A stretch of 64,000 nt of DNA from Closterium sp. NIES-65. Its lineage: Eukaryota; Streptophyta; Zygnematophyceae; Desmidiales; Closteriaceae. The DNA is taken from contig CANXME010000774.1 in NCBI GenBank assembly GCA_948144175.1, positions 558,001 through 622,000 of the forward strand. The letters are read 5' to 3'. This document shows positions 1-11,121 of the stretch, one piece after another. The notes beneath the pieces are model-generated. The model saw only the letters and a program-made list of their open reading frames with translations, searched no databases and was not told where the DNA came from. The position numbers and the translations under genes are program-made. Every line of letters starts with the position of its first letter. Position 1 is the first letter of the stretch.

Positions 1-246
1 CTTTAGCAGGTTCTTGGTCAGCTTCCTCTTTCTTGTCCTCCTCCCTACTTAGGGTGTCCTCCGTCTGCCTCCTCTCTCCCTGTTCCTGCTCCTTCCACTG
101 GTCTGACTGGAGGTCTTACTGAGCGTCGTGAGCCTGAGTCTCGTCCTGCGTCGCCTGAGTCTCGCCGTGCGTCGCCTGTCCGTGCTTCTCTCGCTGGTGG
201 TCGTGTCCCTAGTCAGCGTCCCCCTGCTGTCCCGGGCACTCACCGG

Positions 247-2225
247 ATGGCGCTTCGTCCTTCCACTGCTCCGCAGCGTGTCCCTCTGCCGTCTCCTCCT
301 GCGTCCTCTCTTCCGGCTGTTCCGGACCCGGGGTCTGACTCCCTTCGTGCTGCCAGTCCTACTGTCACGCGTCTCCTTGCTACTGTCGTCACTGACCCTT
401 CCTTTGAGTCCACTGCTGCGTCTGCCCTAGTTGCTGAGCTCGTCGACTTTGCTGCTCGCTTTCGCCTAGACTACGCTGCTAGTCTTGTCGCTGAATCTGA
501 GTCTGTCTGTCCTCCGTCCGCCGGGGGTGAGTGTGCCCTTGGCACGGACGTCCTTGAGGACAGGCAGGAGGAGTTCCAGTGCTTGGCCGCGTCACCTCAT
601 CTCGTGTCCGTACTGCTTACCCCTGAGGGAAACCTGGATGCACTTGACATCCCGACTCCGCGCTCTTACGCGGAGGCGATAGAGGGTCCCTACTCTTCTC
701 ATTGGCAGGCAGCTATGTATGCAGAGATGGCTTCCTGGAAGTCCACAGGCACCTACGTTGATGCTGTCCCCCCTCCTGGGGCGAACATCGTCAGTGGCAT
801 GTGGATTTTCAGGGTGAAGCGATCGCCGGGTTCTCCGCCTGTCTTCAAGGCGCGTTACGTAGCTCGTGGCTTCAGTCAGCGGCAGGGAGTTGACTACTTT
901 CAGACCTTCTCTCCCACCCCGAAGATGACCACTCTTCGGGTACTGCTGCACGTCGCTGCTCACCGTGACTACGAGCTACACTCTCTTGACTTAAGCACTG
1001 CTTTCCTGCAGGGCAGCCTGCACGAGGAGATCTGGTTGCGCCGCCCTCTTGGCTTCACTGGGACTTTTCCTCCTAGCACCCAGTGGAGCCTTCGGCAGCC
1101 GGTCTACGGTCTCCGCCAGGCACCGCGTGAGTGGCACGACACACTGAGGACTACACTTGCGGCTCTTGGGTTTGCACCCTCCACTTCTGACCCGTCGCTG
1201 TTTCTTCGCACCGACACCTCTCTGCCGCCGTTCTACATCCTCGTGTACGTCGACGACTTGGTCTTTGCCACAGCTGACACTGCTGGACTCGCCCACGTGA
1301 AGTCCGAGCTGTAGAAGAGACACACGTGCACAGACCTGGGTGAACTGCGCAGCTACCTTGGCTTGCAGATCACCCGGGACAGAGCACGCCGCACCATCAC
1401 CCTAACTCAGTCACACATGGTGCAGCAGGTCCTTCAGCGCTTCGGCTTCACGTACTCCTCGCCTCAGGGCACTCCTCTGTCTACTCGCCACTCGCTCTCA
1501 GCCTCGCCTTCGGATGAGTCCGTAGAGCCGAGTGGCCCGTACCCAGAGCTTGTTGGCTGCCTCATGTACCCGATGACCTGCACACGACCTGACCTTGCAT
1601 ACCCTCTTAGCATTCTTGCACGCTATGTTGCTCCTGGGAGACACCGTCCAGAGCACATGGCTGCAGCGAAGAGGGTGTTGCGCTACTTGTGCAGTACGTC
1701 GGGCATGGGGCTAGTGCTTGGAGGGCGGAGTCCAGTGGTCCTCACAGGTCACGCAGACGCTTCTTGGGCTGACGACCAGGCTACACAGCGGTCGTCACAG
1801 GGTTACACCTTCAGCCTTGGTTCTGGCTCTGTTTCGTGGCGGGCTACTCGCTCGTCTTCTGTTCTCGGCTCCAGTTGTGAGGCTGAGATCTACGCAGGGG
1901 CCATGGCTGCTCAGGAGATTCGCTGGCTCACCTAACTGCTGACCGACCTTGGAGAGCCGCCTCGTTCTCCTCCAATCCTGTACGTAGACAACAAGGCCAT
2001 GCTGGCCTTGTGTCGAGAGCAGAGACTGGAGCACAGAACAAAGCACATTGCTCTCCGCTACTTCCTCGTAAGCTACAGCAGCGTGGTCAGTTGCGACTTG
2101 CGTACATGGCCTCTGAGGCCAACACTGCTGATGTCTTCACCAAGGCACTTCCGCCTTGTGATCATCAGCGCTTCTGTACCCAGCTGGGTCTTGTGCCGAT
2201 CTTGTCTCACTTGCTCTTCTCTTGA
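247..2225 (+). pseudogene. Copia RT–RNase H polyprotein fragment (element 1)
   Basis: Encodes the C-terminal half of a Copia pol protein. The reverse transcriptase block is open from about 720 to 1311 with the active-site YVDD at 1246–1257. A CAG-to-TAG change at 1312–1314 stops it. The RNase H-like block continues at 1363–1932 (HADASWADD, then SCEAEIYAG) and is stopped at 1933–1935 where related copies read Tyr. A small deletion near 2070 shifts the frame before the conserved tail that ends LTKALPP-like, readable at 2010–2225. Catalytic residues are largely present, so decay looks moderate. The family copies cDNA in cytoplasmic particles; this copy cannot make a full protein. Confidence 0.9.
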
Positions 2226-2435
2226 CCCTCTTTGTACTGTTGCATATATATATTGCTGCTCTTAGTTGTCTAGCCTTATATATATATGTACTCCTGCATG
2301 TGAACTGGCCTTGTGGCCTTGAACCTGTGCTCAGAATGTGTGGTGACTTTGTGATCCACCTTGAGCTTGCTTTGCTTTGCTTTACTTGACTGGTCTTGTG
2401 ACCCCTAGTTCTCCCCCACTTCGCCTATGTGGGTG

Positions 2436-2561
2436 TGTCAAACATTATATATATGTTGTAGTTGCTTAGGCTACACTGGGTTAGCCTATAGGGGGTACAC
2501 AATTCTAGGGTTTCCTACTTGTACTCATTTTCACTATTAGTTCATTCATTCTTGTTCAACA
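2436..2561 (+). repeat. Copia LTR (3' LTR of element 1, apparent 5' LTR of element 2)
   Basis: Starts TGTCAAACATTATA and ends TTGTTCAACA. It matches the LTRs at 16,158–16,291 and 21,910–22,039 in its ends and in an inner block (CTATAGGGGGTACA, then TAGGGTTTCCTA). It is preceded by a short GTGGGTG purine tract. The usual primer site does not follow; GC-rich leader repeats of element 2 start immediately, so one LTR appears to serve two elements. Confidence 0.8.
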
Positions 2562-3045
2562 CCGCCGCCTGTCTCAGCGGCCCCGCCGCCCTTTGCTGCG
2601 GCCCCGCCGCTTCTCTCACTGCGGCCCCGCCGCCCTTCTCTGCGGCCCCGCCGCCCTTCTCTGCGGCCCCGCCGCCCTTCGCTGTGGCCCCGCGGCTCTC
2701 ATTTCGGCCCCGCCGCCCTTCGCTGCGGCCCCGCTGCCTCACATTGAGGCCCCGCCGCCCTTCGCTGAGGCCCCGCCGCCCGTCTCAGCGGCCCCGCCGC
2801 GCTTTGCTGCGGCCCCGCCGCCTCTCTCGCTGCGGCCCCGCCGCCCTTCTCAGCGGCCCCGCCGCCCTTCTCTGCGGCCCCGCCGCCTCTCTCACTGCGG
2901 CCCCGCCGCCCTTCTCAGCGGCCCCGCCGCCCTTCACGGCGGCCCCGCCGCCCTTCACTGCGGCCCCGCCGCCCCTCCCACTGTGGCCCCGCCACCTACC
3001 TTGCGGCCCCGCCGCCCTACCAGCGGACCTACCGCCCTACACCGC
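2562..3045 (+). repeat. GC-rich leader minisatellite (about 21-bp unit)
   Basis: More than 20 imperfect copies of a unit built on GCGGCCCCGCCGCCCTTC. It lies between the LTR and the gag start, so it is the leader or 5' UTR of element 2. The matching place in element 3 (15,600–16,010) has the same type of array. The long open frames through it (Gly-Pro-Ala-Ala or Pro-rich) are a result of base composition, not evidence of coding. Confidence 0.9.
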
Positions 3046-3270
3046 CCGCGCCGCCCGAGCCGCCCGAGCCGCCCGAGCCGCCCGAGCCGCCCGAGCCGCC
3101 CGAGCCGCCCGAGCTGCCCGACCCGCTCGAGCCGCCCGGGCCGCCTGAGCCGCTGAGGAGCCGAGCCGCCCGAGCCGCCCGAGCCGCCTGAGCCGCTGAG
3201 GAACCGAGCCGCCCGAGCCGCCCGACCCACCCGAACCGCCCGAGCCGCCCGAGCCGCCTGAGGAGTCGAG
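3046..3270 (+). repeat. GCCCGAGCC 9-bp tandem array in leader
   Basis: A run of GCCCGAGCC units, interrupted by GAGGAGCCGAG-type spacers, following the 21-bp array. Element 3 has an equivalent GGCGGCTCGGCTGCT array at 15,300–15,530 on the opposite strand. Confidence 0.9.
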
Positions 3271-3434
3271 CAGCTGGTGCCGCGGAGCCGCAGTTGCTGC
3301 TGAGCCGTCCGAGCAGCCGTGTTGCCGTGTTGCTGTGCTGCTGAGCTGCCCGAACCGCCCTGTCTGGTGAGAGCAGCGCTTCTGTCACTGCACTGCCCCT
3401 GTCCTACAGTTGGTACTGCTAGTCTACTGTTGTC

Positions 3435-4765
3435 ATGGCTACCCCTAGTGTCCTTGCTTTTGACGCTGAGGGAAGAGCCTTTGACTTTGAGGTCTAGGTA
3501 GATGACCTGCAGCTGTACTTACAGTGCGATAGGGCAGACGGTCTCTCTCTCTTTGACCTCACCTCTAGCGCCTCTCCCGCCCCTGCTGCTGATGCTGACG
3601 CCACTGTTCGCTCCCAGTGGGCCACGCGCGACGCTCCTGCACGCCTTGTTGTGCGTCGCCACCTCCCTACCTCCGAGCGTGCGCACTTTAGTCAGTACAA
3701 GAGTGCTCAGACCTTGTACGACGCTGTAGTTGCACGCTACTCCTCCCCTGCCACTGCTGCACTGAGCCGTCTCATGCTACCGTACCTCTTCCCTGACCTT
3801 GCTGCCTTTCCCACTGTAGCTGACCTCATTACGCACCTCCGCACTAGTGACACTCGCTACCGCGCTGCACTTCCTGCTGACTTCTGCGCCAAGAACCCCC
3901 CCCCCATGTACATCACTCTCTACTACATAGTCACTCGCCTCCCTGACTCCCTTCGTGTAGTCAGGGACCACTTCCTCTCAGTCTGTCCCACCACTTTCAC
4001 TGTTGACCTCCTCGAGAAGGCCCTCCTAGCGATGGAGAAAAGCATAGTCGCTGTAGGAGCCTCTCGAGGTGACCCGCGCACCCCCATCTTTGAGGGGTGT
4101 CCCCCCTCCCCCCTTCTGCCCTCTGTTGCCTCTGCTGCTGCGGCCGACCTCCTTGGTCTTGAGTCGGTCGGTGCGGCGTCTGCCCCTAGCGGGAGACACC
4201 GCCCTGGCAAGGGCAAGGGGGGCAAGGGCGCTGGAGGAGCGAGCGGGGGGAGTGGGGGTGGCGGTGGGAGTGGAGGTGGGAGTGGAGGGGTTGGTGGCGG
4301 CAGTGGAGGCGGAGGCGGCGGCGGCGGTGGCGGTGGGAGCGGAGGTGGCGGAGGTGGCGGAGGTGGCGGCGGTGGAGGAGGCGGCGGAGGCGGCGGCAGT
4401 AGTGGCGGCGGCAGGGGTGGCGGTGGAGCTGGTCGCGGGTCTTCACAGAGGAGTGGCTCCGGTGGTGGCTCGCGCCAGCAGCAGCAGCAGCGCGGTCGTG
4501 AACCCTGTCCCCTCAGCAGCTCCGTGAGTGGTACACTGCACGCCAGCTGGGTGGGGGTTTTGGTCCGTGCACCTACGTCCTGCGCACCGGCGACCGTGCG
4601 GGTGAGCAGTGTGGGGGTGCGCACCCCACCCAGCGCTGCTTTTGCCGCCTGACGGACGCGTGGCATCACCAGTTCCCGGAGGCCATAGAGATCCCTCGCT
4701 GGGGCGAGCTGTCTAGGGCGGGTGATGCCATCTATGATCTTGACTTTGATGCTATTCTCTCTGCC
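3435..4765 (+). pseudogene. Copia gag (element 2)
   Basis: The start MATPSVLAFDAEG matches element 3. A TGG-to-TAG stop at 3494–3496 ends the frame after 19 codons. The rest of gag is open from about 3500 to 4500 and contains a Gly tract at 4230–4440. A one-base loss near 4500 then shifts it. The downstream frame carries a CCHC-like cysteine cluster (CTYVLRTGD, then GEQCGGAHPTQRC). Gag would form the virus-like particle and bind RNA; this copy is broken by at least two lesions. Confidence 0.85.
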
Positions 4766-7058
4766 ATGTATGCTGTGTCTATTAGTGATGAGGGTGACTG
4801 TTACCGAAGTTTCTCGCCCGATCCGGGCATTGAGACGGCTGCTCTAGGTACTGGTTCAGCTGCTGCCCTAGGTGCTTGCGACGCTGGTGCTCTAGGTGCT
4901 AGTGCGTCTGCGTCCTCAGGTACTGGTGAGTCTGCGCTCTCAGGTACTGCGTCGGCTTCGGCCTCCATCACCTTCACCCTTGACTCTGGGGCTTCTCGCT
5001 CCTTCTTTCGGGACCGCTCCACACTCACGCCGCTTAGTCGGCCGGTTGCGGTGTCTCTGGCTGACCCCTCTTGGGGTCCTGTCCTGTCTCGCTTCTCCAC
5101 AGTCCTCCCGTGTCCGGCGGCTCCCTCTGGCACCCTGTCTTGTCTCTACCTCCCCTCGTTCTCTACGAACCTGGTGAGTGGTGCTGACCTACAGGATGCG
5201 GGTGTCCACCAGTTCGCTCCTGCGCGCCAGCGGGTGACGCACTGCACAGAGGCTAGCACAGGCCGACACCTGGCTACGTTTACCCGTCAGCCGGGGTCGA
5301 GCCTGTACACACTGACCACTGCGTCTCCTCCCGTTGCTGAGTCTGGTAGGGTAGCTGCGTCGGGTCAGGTGTTTGCTGCAGCGTCCAGGTCTGGTCCTGA
5401 GTCTGCCCCCTGTTCGTGTCGTCTCCTGTCTCACGAGACTCTCCTTTGGCACCACCGCCTTGGTCACCCCTCTCTGCTTTGGCTCAGAGGCATGGCCTCC
5501 CGTCTTCTTGTGTCTGGTCTCCCCCGGTCCCTCCCTCCCCTTCCTCAGGGCCCTGGCCCTACCTGTGTCCCCTATGTCGAGGGGCGCCAGCGTGCTGCCC
5601 CTCACTCCTCCCAGTTTCCTCCGACAGAGGCCCCGTTGCAGACGCTTCACATGGACGTGTGGGGCCCAGCCCGCGTCCGTGAACAGGGTCACGAGCGCTA
5701 CTTCCTGCTCGTTGTTGACGACTACTTGCGTTACACCGCTGTCTTCCCCTTGCGCAGCAAGGGTGATGTCACTGAGGTGCTGATCGATTGGATCCGTGCA
5801 GCTCGTCTCCAGCTCAGGCAGAGCTTTGGCTCGGACTTCCTTGTTCTGCGTCTGCACTCGGACAGAGGCGGAGAGTTCTCCTCTGGCCTTCTGCGAGCCT
5901 ACTGTCGTGCACGAGGCATCCGTCAGACCTTCACGCTTCCGGACTCTCCGCATTGGCATGGTCATGGACGTCGCTCGTACGTCTATGATGCATGCGGCTG
6001 CCCCCCGTTTTCTATGGCCGTTTGCGGTCTGGTACGCGGCGCATCAGATCAACCTTCACCCCAGGGTCTCCAGGCCGGAGACCTCCCCAGCCCTGCTGTG
6101 GACGGGGAAGGTTGGCGATGCGTCGGCGTTCCGGGTCTGGGGATCTCGGGCGTTTGTTCGCGACTTGTCTGCGGACAAGCTGTCCCCTCGCGCTGCTCCT
6201 TGCGTCTTCCTTGGGTCCCCCCCCGACGCGCCTGGGTGGCAGTTCTACCACCCCACCTCTCGCCGTGTTCTGTCCTCCCAGGACGTCACGTTCGACGAGT
6301 CGGTCCCCTACTACCGCCTCTTCCCCTACCGCACTCCGTCCCTCCCCCCACCCCCGCTCTTCCTTGTACTAGGTCCCCCCCCGGTAGACCCCCTCCCCCC
6401 TCAGGGTCCTGCCCCTTCAGGTGTGTCCCAGGTAGACACAGTCGAGCCTGTCGAGGTCACTGGTGACTCTGGTGCTGCTGAGGGTGCTGAGCCTGGGGGT
6501 GCTGAGACTGGGGGTGCTGGGCCTGGGGGTGCGGAGCCTAGGGGTGCTGAGCCTGGGGGTGCTGAGCCTAGGGGTGCTACGCCTGGGGGTGCTGAGCCTG
6601 GGGGTGCTGAGCCTAGGGGTGCTGAGCCTGGGGGTGCTACGCCTGGGGTTGCTTTGCCTAGGGATGCTGATCCTGGAGGTGCTGAGCCTGGAGGTTCTCC
6701 GCCTGGAGGTTCTGCGGGTGCTTCGTCTTGCCGGGAGCCACTCTCTCCACAGGAGCTGCGCGAGTGGTTTGCCCGGCGCTGGAGCCGTGCTGCTGGTGCT
6801 AGAGGTTCTTCGGCTACTGAGGGTGCTGCTGTCGCGGGTCCCGGAGGTGCTCGTACTAGGAGTACTGGAGCTGCTGGGCCTGCAGGTTTGACTAGAGCTG
6901 GTGCTGCTGAGGGTGTTGGCGCTGAGACTACCACTGGCGGTCCTACTGGGGGTGCTCCTGGTGCTGCTGGAGGTTCTGGAGCTACTAGAGGTGCTGCTGG
7001 AGCGGGTGCTCCTGCTGGGGGTACTGGTGCTGTCCCTGCTGTTTCTGGCGTCGCCACG
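4766..7058 (+). pseudogene. Copia protease–integrase–linker (element 2)
   Basis: The retropepsin motif LDSGAS lies near 4980–4998. The integrase N-terminal HHCC region (WHHRLGHPS, then CVPYVE with the first Cys of the second pair kept) lies near 5440–5580. The core Asp residues (HMDVWGP, LHSDRGGEF) lie near 5650 and 5855. Compared with elements 3 and 4, a 26-nt deletion at about 5,948 removes QQNGIAER, which holds the third catalytic acidic residue, and shifts the frame. The continuing frame (5949–7058) keeps the integrase C-terminal part and a long Gly-Ala-Glu-Pro linker, then runs into the inverted junction. Confidence 0.85.
6478..6720 (+). repeat. 15-bp coding repeat (GGTGCTGAGCCTGGG) in pol linker
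   Basis: About 16 copies of a 15-bp unit encoding Gly-Ala-Glu-Pro-Gly variants. It lies between the integrase and reverse transcriptase. Equivalent arrays lie at 9,040–9,280 (element 3, −) and 18,830–18,990 (element 4, +), so it is a family character. Confidence 0.9.
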
Positions 7059-10000
7059 CAGGTCATCAGGTACATGAGGCAGCCAACAAGCTCTGGATAC
7101 GGGCCACTCGACTCTACGGACTCATCCAAAGGCAGAGCTGAGAGCGAGTGGCGAGTAGGCAGAGGAGTGGCCTGAGGCGAGGAGTACGTGAAGCCGAAGC
7201 GCTGAAGGACCTGCTGCACCATGTGTGACTGAGTCAGGGTAATGGTGCGGCGTGCTCTGTCCCGGGTGCTCTGCAAGCCAAGGTAGCTGCGCAGTTCACC
7301 CAGGTCAGTGCACGTGTGTCTCTTCTGCAGCTCGGACTTCACGTAGGCGAGTCCAGCGCTGTCAGCTGTGGCAAAGACCAAGTCGTCGACGTACACGAGG
7401 ATGTAGAACGGCGGCAGAGAGGTGTCGGTGCGTAGAAACAGCGACGGGTCGGCAGTAGAAGGAGCAAACCCAAGAGCCGCAAGCGTAGTCCTCAGTGTGT
7501 CGTGCCACTCACGGGGCGCCTGGCGGTGACCGTAGACTGGACGCCGGAGACTCCACTGGGTACCAGGAGGGAAAGACCCAGTGAAGCCAGGTGGGCGGCG
7601 CAGCCAGATCTCCTCGTGCAGGCTGCCCTGCAAGAAAGCAGTGCTGAAGTCGAGAGAGTGCAGCTCGTAGTCACGGTGAGCAGCAACGTGCAGCAGTACC
7701 CGAAGAGTGGTCATCTTCGGGGTGGGGGAGAAGGTCTGAAAGTAGTCAACCCCCTGCCGCTGACTGAAGCCACGAGCCACGCAACGCGCCTTGAAGACAG
7801 GCGGAGAACCCGGCGACCGCTTCACCCTGAAGATCCACATGCCACTGACGATGTTCGCCCCAGGAGGGGGGACAGCGTCAACGTAGGTGCTTGTGGACTT
7901 TCAGGAAGCCATCTCTGCATCCATAGCTGCCTGCCACTGAGAGGAGTAGGGACCCTCTATCGCCTCCGCGTAAGAGCGCGGAGTCGGGATGTCAAGTGCA
8001 TCCGGGTCTCCCTCAGGGGTAAGCAGTACGGACAAGAGATGCGGTGAAGCGGCTGCGAGGCACTGGAACTCCTCCTGCCTGTCCTCGAGGACGTCCGTGC
8101 CAAGGGCACACTCACCCCCGACAGACGGAGGACAGTCAGACTCATACTCTGCGACAAGACTAGCAGCGTAGTCTAGGCGACAGCGAGCAGCAAAGTCGAC
8201 GAGCTCAGTAACGAGGGCACACGCAGCAGAAGACTCGAAAGAAGGGTCAGTGACGACAGTAGCAAGGAAACGCGTGACAGTAGGAATGGCAGCACGAAGA
8301 GAGTCCGACTCTGGGTCGGCAAGAGAAGGAAGAGAGGACTCAGGAGGAGAAGGCAAAGGGGCACGCAGAGGAGCAGTAGACGGACGCAGTGACATCCGGT
8401 GCCTGCCAGGGACAAGAGGAGGACGCTGACGCGAACTGCGACCACTAGCGCGTGCAGTACGAACAGGCGACGCTGGACGAGACGCAGGCTCACGACGCTC
8501 AGTAAGACCTCCAGTAGGACCAGCGTAGGGAGAAGGAGCAGGTAAGGAGGAGGCAGGCTGTAGCTGTGACTGTGATGGGACAGGCTGTGGACCCTCTAAG
8601 GGAGGAGGAGGACCAGTAGAAGGTGGAAGACCAAGAACCTGCTGCAGGAGTGGAACGAAGTACGGTCGAGGCCGCGCGGCGACGTCAGACACAGAAGGGA
8701 CAGCACGAGGACCCCCAGCAGGAGTACCCGCTCTAGCAGCACCTCCAGCAGCTCCAGAAGCTCCAGCAGCACCAGGAGCACCCCAGGCAGGACCGCCAGT
8801 GGTAGTCTCAGCGCCAAAACCCTCTGCAGCACCAGCTCCAGTCGAACGCGCAGGCCCAGCAGCTCAAGTACTCCCAGTACGAGCACCTCCGGGACCTGCG
8901 ACAGCAGCACCCTCAGCAGTAGAAGAACCTCCAGCACCAGCAGCACGCCACCAGCGCCGGGCAAACCACTCACGCAGTTCCAGTGGGGAGAGTGGCTCTC
9001 GGCGAGACGAAGCACCCGGAGAACCTCCAGGCGAAGAACCTCCAGGCTCAGGACCCCCAAGTAAAGCACCTCCAGTCCCAGCACCCCCAGGCTCAGCACC
9101 CCCAGGCTCAGCACCCCCAGGCTCAGCTCCCCCAGGCTCAGCACCCCCAGTCGCAGCACCCCCAGGCTCAGCACCCCCAGGCTCAGCTCCCCCAGGCTCA
9201 GCACCCCCAGTCGCAGCACCCCTAGGCTCAGCACCCCCAGTCTCAGCACTCCCAGGCTCAGCACCCGCAGCAGCACCAGAGTCACCAGTGACCTCGACAG
9301 GCTCGACCGCGTCTACCTGGGACACACCTGAAGGGGAAGGGGGTGTACCGAAGGGGGACCTGGTACCAATAAGAGCGGGGGTGGGGGGAGGGACGGAGTG
9401 CGGTAGGGGAAGACGCGGTAGTAGGGTACCGACTCGTCAAACGTTACGTCCTGGGAGGACAGAACACGGCGAGAGGTGGGGTGGTAGAACTGCCACCCAG
9501 GGGCGTTGGGGGGGAAACCCAGGAAGACACAGGGAGCAGCGCGAGGGGACAGCTTGTCCGCAGACAAGTCGCGGACAAACGCCCGAGATCCCCAGACCCG
9601 GAACGCCGACGCATCGCCAACCTTCCCCGTCCACAGCTGGGCTGGGGAGGTCTCCGGTCGGGAGACCCTGGGATGAAGGTTGATCTGGTGTGCCGCGTAC
9701 CTCACCGCAAACGGCCACAGAAAATGGGGGGCAGCCTCATGCATCATAGACGTACGAGCGACGTCCATGACCATGCCGATGCGGCGCTCTGCAATCCCAT
9801 TTTGCTGCGGTGAGTCCGGAAGCGTGAAGGTCTGATGGATGCCTCGCGCACGACAGTAGGCTCGCAGAAGGCCAGAGGAGAACTCTCCGCCTCTGTCCGA
9901 GTGCAGACGCAGAACAGGAAAGTCCGAGCCAAAGCTCTGCCTGAGCTGGAGACGAGCTGCGCGGATCCAGTCAATCAGCACCTCAGTGACATCACCCTTG

Positions 10001-10544
10001 CTGCGCAAGGGGAAGACTGCGGTGTAACACGAGTAGTTGTCAACAACAAGCAGGAAGTAGCGCTCGTGACTCTGTCCACGGACGCGGGCGGGGCCCCACA
10101 CGTCCATGTGAAGCGTCTACAACGGGGCCTCAGTCGGAGGAAACTGGGAGGAGTGAGGGGCAGCACGCTGGCGCCCCTCAACACAGGGGACACAGGTAGG
10201 GCCAGGGCCCTGAGGAAGGGGAGGGAGGGACCGGGGGAGACCAGACACAAGAAGACGGGAGGCCATGCCTCTGAGCCGAAGCAAAGAGGGGTGACCAAGG
10301 CGGTGGTGCCAGAGGAGAGTCTCGTGAGACAGGAGACGACACGAACAGGGGGCAGACTCAGGACCAGACCTGGACGCTGCAGCAAACACCTGACCAGACG
10401 CAGGGACCCTACCAGACTCAGTAACTGGGGGAGACGCAGTGGTCAGTGTGTACAGACTCGACCCTGGCTGACGGGTAAACGTAGCCAGGTGTCGACCTGT
10501 GCTAGCCTCTGTGCAGTGCGTCACCCGCTGACGAGCAGGGCGAA
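7059..10544 (-). pseudogene. Copia integrase–RT fragment (element 3)
   Basis: The integrase core is intact at 10,107–9,313 (HMDVWGP, LHSDRGGEFSS, SPQQNGIAERRIG), unlike element 2. The linker repeats follow. The reverse transcriptase N-terminal part (8692–7901) ends in a TGG-to-TGA stop at 7901–7903. The palm domain at 7840–7059 has YVDD at 7383–7394. The frame then runs by chance through the inverted junction into antisense linker, giving a misleading 479-codon open frame. The integrase is split from its protease by the insert. Confidence 0.87.
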
Positions 10545-11121
10545 GGCAGCCCACACTTGCCACCTGCCCGCGAGGTCCTAGTAACACGTCGCGGCCTGCC
10601 CGGACGGGCAAGCGAGGGCCGGGCAAAAACTCGGGGCCCCCTCGGGACGTTCGACAATTTCGCGACCCGTTGCGGTGACGCCACGTGTTCGCTCGTGGTT
10701 TCGCATCGGGCGCATGCGATATTAAAGATGCGAGCGAAAAAAAAAAAAACAACGCAAAGCGGAGAACGAGGTTCGTTACCCGCTACGAAGTCGACACGTG
10801 TCGTGCGAATGGACGCTCCTCGCGCATGCGAAATTGCGTCCCTTTGCCGTCCTGGGCCAATGGACGCGAGGTCGACGCCATGCCGAAGCGATGTCGGACC
10901 ACCTGTTCCACTTGCGCACGCACCCTCAGAGCCCTGCCGAGCCAGGCCCCACACCCTTGGGCGACGCTGAACGGGGATGCGGTGGGCCACCGTCTCCTTT
11001 TTTTTGTGGATGGTGGCCTCGCTCCCCATTTTCCGCATCTCGTTTCGCTCCTCCTTTTCTCCTTTTTTTCTCCTTTCGTTGCTCTGTGCGGCTATCGTGA
11101 TATCGCTTCCCCTTAGTTGAT

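Larger units (their letters stand above)
1..2561 (+). mobile_element. Copia element 1, 3' portion (decayed)
   Basis: Right-hand part of a Ty1/copia LTR retrotransposon cut by the window edge. The order is pol linker (1–about 600), reverse transcriptase, RNase H, 3' UTR (2226–2435) and an LTR at 2436–2561. The sequence is closely related to element 4 (16,292–22,039), which was used as the reference for reading frames. Several stops and an indel show that it is no longer functional. The 3' UTR is T-rich, has short TA runs and no further gene. Confidence 0.9.
2436..7058 (+). mobile_element. Copia element 2 (decayed, 3' truncated at inverted junction)
   Basis: Contains an LTR, a GC-rich leader (2562–3434), gag, protease, integrase and the Gly-Ala-Glu-Pro linker. 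It ends abruptly at about 7,058, where sequence of the same family continues on the opposite strand. It has no primer site, reverse transcriptase, RNase H or 3' LTR. Confidence 0.85.

Noticed and set aside
2519-3156. Long plus-strand frames (about 190–210 codons) rich in Pro/Ala/Arg
   Set aside because: They run through GC-rich tandem repeats in the Copia leader; several frames are open at once because the repeats lack stops.
6401-7840. 479-codon minus frame joining RT to a Pro/Ala-rich tail
   Set aside because: It crosses the inverted element junction at about 7,058; the tail is antisense of the element 2 linker.
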